Positions 37,820-43,120 of a DNA stretch of 43,120 nt are shown piece after piece (the stretch's first letter is position 1; each line of letters opens with the position of its first letter). Source of the DNA: Novosphingobium sp. GTDB lineage: Bacteria; Pseudomonadota; Alphaproteobacteria; Sphingomonadales; Sphingomonadaceae. The notes beneath the pieces were generated by a model. It was not told where the DNA came from. It searched no databases and saw only the letters and a program-made list of their open reading frames with translations. The stretch spans positions 1 through 43,120 of the forward strand of contig NZ_JANXWG010000129.1 in assembly GCF_025351285.1 (NCBI RefSeq), read 5' to 3'. Position numbers and translations under genes: made by a program.

Positions 37820-38716
37820 ATGAGCACATATCTCCCCACGCTCAAGCAGTTGCAATACCTGGCTGCGCTTCACGAACACGGGCATTTCGGGCGCGCGGCG
37901 GATTCGTGCTTCGTGTCGCAGTCAACGCTGTCGGCAGGCCTGCGCGAACTGGAATCGTTGCTGGGCGTCACGCTGGTCGAACGCACGCGGCGCGTGGTGC
38001 GGTTCACCCCGCTCGGCAACCAGGTTGTCGCCAAGGCGCATCGGCTGCTGCGCGAGGCCGAGGAATTGTCCGAACTGGTTCAATCGCAAGGCCAGCCGCT
38101 GTCGGGTGAATTGCGGATGAGCGTGATCCCCACGATCGCGCCGTTCCTGCTGCCGCGTATCCTCCCCCGGCTGCGCCGCGAACGCCCCGCGCTCAAACTG
38201 TTCCTGCGCGAGGAGCCGAGCGCGGCGGCAATCGAATCGCTCCACCACGGCCGCGCCGATTGCGTGCTTCTGGCGCTGCCGTTCCCGACCGGCGAAGTCG
38301 AGATGGAGCACCTGTTCGACGACGCGCTGTTCGTGGCCTTCCCGCTCGACGATCCGCGCGACCCGCCCGCCACGATCGATCCGGCCAGCATCGACGAGAA
38401 CCGGCTGTTGCTGCTGGAGGACGGGCACTGCCTCAAGGACCACGCGCTCGCCGCGTGCAACCGCCCCGAATTGCGCGCCAGCGCAACGATGATCGGCACG
38501 TCCCTGCACACGCTGGTGCAGATGGTCGACAACGGGCTGGGCCTGACCTTGCTGCCCGCCATGGCGATCGACGCCGGCATCCTCAACCAGACGCAGATCG
38601 TGGCGCGGCCGCTCAAGGCCAACCACGCCTTCCGCGAAATCACGCTGGTATGGCGCAAGAACAGCCCGCGCAGAGATGAGTTCAAACTGCTGGCGGGCGA
38701 ATTGCGCGCGGGTTGA
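37820..38716 (+). CDS. oxyR: Hydrogen-peroxide-sensing LysR-type regulator OxyR
   Basis: A 298-residue LysR-family activator. An N-terminal winged helix-turn-helix (about 5-65, FGRAADSCFVSQSTLSAGL) is followed by the substrate-binding-like domain. The redox pair of OxyR is present with correct spacing: EDGHCLKDHALAAC gives Cys204 and Cys213, matching Cys199 and Cys208 of the E. coli protein (GHCLRDQAMGFC). This makes OxyR, rather than a generic LysR protein, the firm call. An extra cysteine (Cys30) lies in the helix-turn-helix. It follows rnd and precedes chrA. Targets may include the peroxiredoxin gene at 28.7 kb, which is inference. Confidence 0.94.
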   Translation: MSTYLPTLKQLQYLAALHEHGHFGRAADSCFVSQSTLSAGLRELESLLGVTLVERTRRVVRFTPLGNQVVAKAHRLLREAEELSELVQSQGQPLSGELRMSVIPTIAPFLLPRILPRLRRERPALKLFLREEPSAAAIESLHHGRADCVLLALPFPTGEVEMEHLFDDALFVAFPLDDPRDPPATIDPASIDENRLLLLEDGHCLKDHALAACNRPELRASATMIGTSLHTLVQMVDNGLGLTLLPAMAIDAGILNQTQIVARPLKANHAFREITLVWRKNSPRRDEFKLLAGELRAG

Positions 38717-38742
38717 CAGCGCGCACCGGGCCTGGGTTATAG
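38713..38742 (+). promoter_or_regulatory. Candidate chrA promoter overlapping the oxyR stop codon
   Basis: A perfect TTGACA (38713-38718) contains the oxyR stop codon. After 18 bases comes TTATAG (38737-38742). This gives chrA its own promoter and a leader of about 70 bases. Confidence 0.55.
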
Positions 38743-38817
38743 AGCGCAACGGGGACCGCGATCTCCCCATCAGGCAATTGCCCAAGAATCGCGTCCTGCT
38801 TTGCAGAAGGACGCCGC
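38743..38817 (+). ncRNA. Structured chrA mRNA leader, candidate cis-regulatory RNA
   Basis: Several pairings fit the leader. Stem 1 is GGGGA (38751-38755) with TCCCC (38764-38768). Its loop holds CGCGAT (38757-38762), complementary to ATCGCG (38788-38793), so a pseudoknot is possible. GGCAATTGCC (38773-38782) is self-complementary. GCGTC/GACGC and CTGC/GCAG (38791-38814) form a final stem enclosing the ribosome-binding AGAAGGA. The layout, and from memory the CTTTGCAGAAGGACGC end, recall the alphaproteobacterial serC leader motif, which normally precedes serC rather than a chromate transporter. The pairings are seen directly; the family link is recall only. Confidence 0.5.
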
Positions 38818-40215
38818 ATGCCTGACGATCAAATTACTGATTCCCCGTTGCCCCCGCCCTCTCCCGTGTCCTTGCGTCAAGCGTTCTGGGTCTGGCTACG
38901 GATTGCTGCGCTGTCGTTCGGAGGGCCGGCCGGGCAGATCGCCGTGATGCATCGCATCCTCGTCGACGAGAAACGCTGGATCGGCGAGCAGCGGTTTCTC
39001 CACGCGCTCAACTATTGCATGCTGCTGCCCGGCCCCGAGGCGCAGCAACTGGCGACTTACATCGGCTGGCTGATGCACCGCACGCGCGGTGGCATCGTGG
39101 CGGGCGGGCTGTTCGTGCTGCCCGGCGCGATTGCTATCATGGCGCTAAGCTGGATCTATGCGCTGTACGGCCATGTCGGGGTGGTCGCCGGTTTGTTCTT
39201 CGGGCTGAAATGCGCGGTGCTGGCGGTGGTGCTGCAAGCGGTGGTGCGGATCGGCAGCCGCTCACTGCGCAACGGCGTGATGCGCGGGCTGGCGGCTGCG
39301 GCTTTCGTGCTGATCTTCTTCGTGGGCGTGCCGTTCCCGCTGATCGTCCTCGGCGCCGCGATGATCGGCTTTATCGGCGGGCGCGCAGGCGTTCCCGCGT
39401 TTCAGGCGGGCAGCGGCCATGGGGCAAGCAAAGGCACGGTGATGGACGCCGATTCGTTGCTTGGCGAGGAACTGCCCGCACACGCCAGCCCCACGATCGG
39501 TCAATCGCTGCGGCAGGCCATGGCATGGCTGGTGCTGTGGCTCACGCCGGTTGCCGCGCTGGTGATCCTGCTCGGCCCGCACAACGTGTTCAGCCAGATC
39601 GCGACGTTCTTCGCGACGATGGCGGTGGTGACCTTCGGCGGCGCTTACGCGGTGCTGGCTTATGTCGCACAGCAGGCGGTCTCGGGCTATCACTGGCTGA
39701 GCCCGCAAGAGATGCTCGACGGGCTGGGCATGGCCGAAACCACCCCCGGGCCGCTGATCATGGTGTTGCAATTCGTCGGCTTCATGGGCGCGTACCGGCA
39801 TCCGGGCGCGCTCTCTCCTTTGCTGGCGGGAACGCTCGGCGGGTTGCTGGCGACGTGGGTAACGTTCGTCCCGTGCTTCCTGTGGATATTCCTCGGCGCG
39901 CCGTTCATCGAGCGGATGCGCGGCAATCGCGCACTGGGCGGAGCTCTATCGGCGATCACCGCGGCCGTCGTCGGCGTGGTGCTGAACCTGGCGGTGTGGT
40001 TTGCGATTCATACCATTTTTCGGCAGGTGCGCGCGGTGTCGTTCGGTCCGATCCGGTTCGACATGCCGCAGCCAGCCAGTGTCGATCCGTGGGCTCTGCT
40101 GGTCGCGGCTGCGGCAATCGTGGCGATGTTCCGCTTCAAGATGGGCATCTTCACGGTGCTCGGCGCCGCTTCGGCGGCGGGGGTGGTGCTTTACTTCACC
40201 GGCGTGGCTGGCTGA
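38818..40215 (+). CDS. chrA: Chromate-type ion transporter ChrA (two-domain form)
   Basis: A 465-residue inner-membrane protein of the CHR family, which exports chromate. Both halves of the duplicated CHR unit are present: the first with [17 protein letters not shown] and [14 protein letters not shown] (about 30-85), the second with [14 protein letters not shown] and [16 protein letters not shown] (about 275-325). About 10-12 membrane segments can be seen. The half-domains are separated by a hydrophilic linker (about 195-235). Some CHR proteins have roles other than chromate efflux, so the substrate is inferred. It has its own candidate promoter and structured leader after oxyR, and converges on the GH1 gene with a 4-bp gap. 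Confidence 0.92.
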   Translation: MPDDQITDSPLPPPSPVSLRQAFWVWLRIAALSFGGPAGQIAVMHRILVDEKRWIGEQRFLHALNYCMLLPGPEAQQLATYIGWLMHRTRGGIVAGGLFVLPGAIAIMALSWIYALYGHVGVVAGLFFGLKCAVLAVVLQAVVRIGSRSLRNGVMRGLAAAAFVLIFFVGVPFPLIVLGAAMIGFIGGRAGVPAFQAGSGHGASKGTVMDADSLLGEELPAHASPTIGQSLRQAMAWLVLWLTPVAALVILLGPHNVFSQIATFFATMAVVTFGGAYAVLAYVAQQAVSGYHWLSPQEMLDGLGMAETTPGPLIMVLQFVGFMGAYRHPGALSPLLAGTLGGLLATWVTFVPCFLWIFLGAPFIERMRGNRALGGALSAITAAVVGVVLNLAVWFAIHTIFRQVRAVSFGPIRFDMPQPASVDPWALLVAAAAIVAMFRFKMGIFTVLGAASAAGVVLYFTGVAG

Positions 40216-40219
40216 TCAG

Positions 40220-41644
40220 TCACACGTCGGGGAAATGCTTGCGCACCAACGCGGCATAGCGGGCAAGGCTGCGCTTGTTGGCGCGGGCCTGCGTGGCAGG
40301 ATCGACCGCGATCAGCCCGAAGCGCTTGGCAAAGCCTTGCGCCCACTCCCAGTTATCGGTCGCCGACCAGTAGAACAATCCCCGTAAATCCACACCTTGC
40401 GCGCGCGCCCTGGCCGCAGCGCCGAGGTATTGGTCCAGCCATGTCAGCCGCTGCTGATCTTTCAAACCACTGTCCCACGTAGTTTCGCCCCGCAGCGCAA
40501 AGCCGGTTTCGGTCACGTAGATCGGCATCGGTCCGTAGCGTTCTGACGCCCAGACCAGCGCCTCGGTCAGGCCATCGGGCTCGACCGGTTGCATCGCCGT
40601 ACGCGGCAGGACTTTGGGTGCTTCGGCAACCTCGAACCCCACCGGCCCCGGCACCCCGCGCACGTAAAGCCGGGCGTAGTAATTGACCCCCAGAAAATCG
40701 AACTTCGTGGCGATCGTATCGAGATCGCCAGGCTTGACCAGCGGCGCCACCAGCGGCGCAAAGCTGTCGGGATAACCCTTGCCGAAAAGCGGATCGAGGA
40801 ACGCGGTATTGGCGATCGCATGCATCCGCGCCGCCGCCGCGACATCATCGGGCTTGCCCGGTGTTTCGGGCCGCACGGGGATCGCGATATGCGTGGTGCC
40901 CAACCGCGCCGTCGAAGGCAGGTGCGCCCGCGCCGCCTTAGCCATCAGCCCGATCGACAGGTTCTGGTGATGGATCGCCGAAACCAGCGCCAGCGGCGAC
41001 TTGAACCCCGGCGCGTGCTCGCCCGAACCATAGCCCAGCAAGGCCACCGATCCTGGCTCGTTGAAGGTGATCCAGTTCTTTACCCTGTCGCCCAAGTGCT
41101 TGGTGACGATCCCGGCGTAATCGGCCAGCCGCCCGGCGATATCACGGCTCAGGAAATTGCCGGCCCACACCGGCGTATCCCAGTGGAACAGCGTAACCCA
41201 CGGGTCGATCCCGCGTTCGAGCATGGCATCGATGATCCGCGCGTAGAGATCCAGCCCGGCCTGGTTGGGCGCGCCTGGGCCGTCAGGCTGGATGCGCGGC
41301 CAGGCGGTCGACATGCGGAAGGCCTTGACGCCCGCCGCCTTGAGCCGGTCGAGGTCGGTCGCGTAGCGCGTGTCGAATTCGGTGCAGCGCGCATTGGTGG
41401 ATCCGTCATGGATTTTGCCGGGGGTATCGGCAAACACGTCCCAGTTGCTGCGCCCGCGCCCGTTTCGGCTTTCGGTCTGCGCTGCAGCGGCAGCCACGCC
41501 GATCACGAATCGATCGCGTGGCGCGGGTGCCGCGCCGGCCGGCCCTGAAACGGCCAGTGCGCCCGCAACCGCTCCACCCAGCGCCTGGCGCCGCGTCACG
41601 ATTGCGCTGAACGAGGGCGAATCGCCCCTTTCGTGCCCGGCCAT
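40220..41644 (-). CDS. Tat-exported GH1 family beta-glucosidase
   Basis: A 474-residue retaining glycosidase of glycoside hydrolase family 1. The acid/base Glu196 is in WITFNEPGS and the nucleophile Glu379 in YVTETGF; the substrate-pocket segments [30 protein letters not shown] and [12 protein letters not shown] are all recognisable. The N-terminus carries a twin-arginine signal (TRRQALGG, then a hydrophobic Ala/Gly run to about residue 40). The enzyme is therefore probably exported folded to the periplasm, whereas many GH1 enzymes are cytoplasmic. GGGAGG precedes the ATG. It is divergent from a TonB-dependent receptor, which suggests a small glycoside-use locus. The exact sugar (glucoside, galactoside or fucoside) is not evident. 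Confidence 0.93.
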   Translation of the reverse strand: MAGHERGDSPSFSAIVTRRQALGGAVAGALAVSGPAGAAPAPRDRFVIGVAAAAAQTESRNGRGRSNWDVFADTPGKIHDGSTNARCTEFDTRYATDLDRLKAAGVKAFRMSTAWPRIQPDGPGAPNQAGLDLYARIIDAMLERGIDPWVTLFHWDTPVWAGNFLSRDIAGRLADYAGIVTKHLGDRVKNWITFNEPGSVALLGYGSGEHAPGFKSPLALVSAIHHQNLSIGLMAKAARAHLPSTARLGTTHIAIPVRPETPGKPDDVAAAARMHAIANTAFLDPLFGKGYPDSFAPLVAPLVKPGDLDTIATKFDFLGVNYYARLYVRGVPGPVGFEVAEAPKVLPRTAMQPVEPDGLTEALVWASERYGPMPIYVTETGFALRGETTWDSGLKDQQRLTWLDQYLGAAARARAQGVDLRGLFYWSATDNWEWAQGFAKRFGLIAVDPATQARANKRSLARYAALVRKHFPDV

Positions 41645-41749
41645 CTCATCCTCCCGAAGTGTTATGCCGCGTAACCTGCGATCGATTGCCTACGCGTGCA
41701 AGCGGCCAACTACAGATTGCTGCGGGCCGTGGAAGCACGCGGTCTTAAA

Positions 41750-41761
41750 GTCTGCACAGAC
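41750..41761. promoter_or_regulatory. Inverted repeat in the GH1/TonB-receptor divergent region
   Basis: GTCTG and CAGAC arms around a CA centre form a short perfect inverted repeat roughly midway between the two divergent starts. It is a candidate operator, with no further support. Confidence 0.3.
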
Positions 41762-41842
41762 CTGACGCATTGTATTGATCCCGCAACGCTCCGGTCACCC
41801 CCACGCAACAACGATTGCATAGAGGCCACCCCGCATGACGGC

Positions 41843-41864
41843 GGGCAATCGCAAACGATTGTCC
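41843..41864 (+). promoter_or_regulatory. Inverted repeat 16 bases before the TonB receptor start
   Basis: GGGCAATCG (41843-41851) and CGATTGTCC (41856-41864) form 9-base arms with one mismatch around CAAA. The overlapping CAAACGATTG has a central CG, as LacI-type operators do. It could be a LacI-family operator for sugar control or a leader hairpin near the ribosome-binding site. A related ACAACGATTGCA lies about 40 bases upstream. Confidence 0.4.
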
Positions 41865-41880
41865 ACATCGGGGGGTTACC

Positions 41881-43120
41881 ATGTTGCGTTTGTCCAAGAG
41901 CATTCTGTTGAATTCCTGCGCCCTTGCGGTGTGCTTCGGCACGCCCGGAATGGCGCTGGCCGCATCCGAACCGGCCCCAGCCGCCGCAGATGCCGCCCCG
42001 GCAGATGACGCGGCGAACGCCCCGCTCGGCGAGATCATCGTCACCGCGCAGAAGCGCAGCGAAAACCTCCAGTCGACCCCGATCGCGATCTCGGTGCTCA
42101 AAGGCGATGACCTGGCCAACCGCCACGTCCAGTCGCTGCTCGATCTGGGCGATGGCGCGGTGCCCTCGCTCAAGGTCGCGCCGTTTTTCTCGCGTCCCGG
42201 CGCGCTGATCGTCAACATCCGCGGTGTGGGCGTGCTGTCCGATTCGAACCAGCCGGCGCGTGACCAAGGCGTCGGTGTCTATATCGATGGTGTCTATCAG
42301 GGCCGCGCACAGGGCCTCGGCTCGGCGCTTTACGATATCGAGAACATCGAAGTCCTCAAGGGCCCGCAAGGCACGCTGTTTGGGCGGAATACCGAAGGTG
42401 GCGCGGTCAACATCGTCACCAAGAAGCCCAGCGGCCGGTTCAAGCTGAATGCCATCGTAGGCTATGGCAACTACAACAGCCAAAAGGGCGAGGTCCACGT
42501 CGACCTGCCGGAATTCGCCAACATCAGCGTCAAGGTCGACGGTATCCTGACCACGCGCGAAGGCTTCGTGAAGAACCCTCTGCCCGGCGCGTCGGACTAC
42601 AACGCGTTCGACAAGCGCGGGCTTCACGTCGAAGCGCTGTGGAAACCGGCTCCGGATTTCTCGGCCGACCTGTCGTTCGACAAGTCCTACGATGCGACCA
42701 GCACGCTCTACCAGCAGTTCATCTCGCCAGGTGTCGGTCTGCTTGCGACCGCGACCAACCCGGCTTCGACCAATCCGGCTCTAGCTGCTTACACCAAGTT
42801 CGCCGCTGCCGGCATTCCGAACGTGTTGGCCGCGATCAACCCTTTGCAGCCGAACCGCGTCGATACCGCGCTGGTCGGCCTGCCGCAGCAGCCGAGCGTG
42901 GGCAAGACCACCGGCTATCGGCTCGGGCTCGAATACAAGGCGCTTCCTGACCTGACCTTCCGGTCGATCACCGCGTATCGCGAAATGACGCAAAGCCAGT
43001 TCGACAACGGTTCGGGCGTGCCGTCGTTTCAAATCCCGGTTTCGTCGGGCAACCCGCTGGGCCTGTTCAACTTGTCCACGCCGACGACGGGCAATTTCGT
43101 GGGCGGCGTCAATACCGGCA
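41881..43120 (+). CDS. TonB-dependent outer-membrane receptor (5' part)
   Basis: The gene runs off the right edge; about 413 residues are visible. A signal peptide ends near ALAA-SE (about residue 26). After an Ala/Pro/Asp-rich spacer comes a TonB-box-like GEIIVTAQKRSENLQSTPIA, then the plug domain with VNIRGVG, GVYIDGVYQGR, IENIEVLKGPQGTLFGRN and TEGGAVNIVTKKPSG, and the first barrel strands. These segments are typical of sphingomonad receptors. It takes up an unknown large ligand. The divergent periplasmic GH1 enzyme suggests an aryl or oligo-glycoside rather than iron, but that is inference. The ATG at 41881 was chosen for its signal peptide; GGGGGG five bases upstream is a poor but usable ribosome-binding site. 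Confidence 0.92.
   Translation, partial: MLRLSKSILLNSCALAVCFGTPGMALAASEPAPAAADAAPADDAANAPLGEIIVTAQKRSENLQSTPIAISVLKGDDLANRHVQSLLDLGDGAVPSLKVAPFFSRPGALIVNIRGVGVLSDSNQPARDQGVGVYIDGVYQGRAQGLGSALYDIENIEVLKGPQGTLFGRNTEGGAVNIVTKKPSGRFKLNAIVGYGNYNSQKGEVHVDLPEFANISVKVDGILTTREGFVKNPLPGASDYNAFDKRGLHVEALWKPAPDFSADLSFDKSYDATSTLYQQFISPGVGLLATATNPASTNPALAAYTKFAAAGIPNVLAAINPLQPNRVDTALVGLPQQPSVGKTTGYRLGLEYKALPDLTFRSITAYREMTQSQFDNGSGVPSFQIPVSSGNPLGLFNLSTPTTGNFVGGVNTG

Overview
The window looks like chromosomal DNA of an alphaproteobacterium, most likely a sphingomonad (Novosphingobium/Sphingomonas-like). The grounds are the high GC content, the housekeeping genes (NAD kinase, SecA, AcpP-FabF-MltG, AspS, RNase D, OxyR), a sphingomonad-style TonB-dependent receptor, and REP-like repeats built on a TTCRACARGCTCAG core. 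This assignment is inference; there is no rRNA gene in the window. No phage, transposase, CRISPR array or replication origin was seen.

Left edge (1-1.7 kb): the 5' part of a gene with a degenerate GGDEF domain runs off the left end. It is divergent from nadK, which is followed by tRNA-Asn(GTT).

Accessory core (1.7-24.4 kb, all minus strand): about 23 kb made of two two-partner secretion (TPS, type Vb) units around one CHAT-domain protease-like gene. In order of transcription: tpsB2 (transporter), tpsA2 (3108-aa glycine-rich exoprotein) and a 1040-aa exported CHAT protein. These three are joined by one-base TGATG overlaps. After a 267-bp gap with its own candidate promoter come tpsA1 (2155-aa GLUG/MBG/YDG exoprotein) and tpsB1. 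The predicted picture is two very large surface adhesins, each with its own outer-membrane pore, plus a periplasmic caspase-fold protein made stoichiometrically with one of them. I regard this as the most interesting system here.

Housekeeping stretch (24.7-32.2 kb, minus strand): secA, a tiny exported hypothetical, elongator tRNA-Met(CAT), a 2H phosphoesterase, a Prx5-type peroxiredoxin, mltG, fabF and acpP. The fabF-acpP spacer carries an inverted pair of REP-like elements and a perfect hairpin.

Small accessory pair (32.3-34.4 kb, minus strand): a beta-propeller lipoprotein translationally coupled to a protein with an N-terminal class-3-lipase-like domain and a C-terminal PAAR domain. The likely reading is a type VI secretion effector with its immunity or partner lipoprotein, encoded away from any visible T6SS cluster.

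Right part (34.6-43.1 kb): aspS is divergent from rnd-oxyR-chrA. The chrA mRNA leader has pairing potential for a pseudoknot next to the ribosome-binding site. A Tat-exported GH1 beta-glucosidase is divergent from a TonB-dependent receptor that runs off the right end, suggesting a glycoside uptake and use locus.
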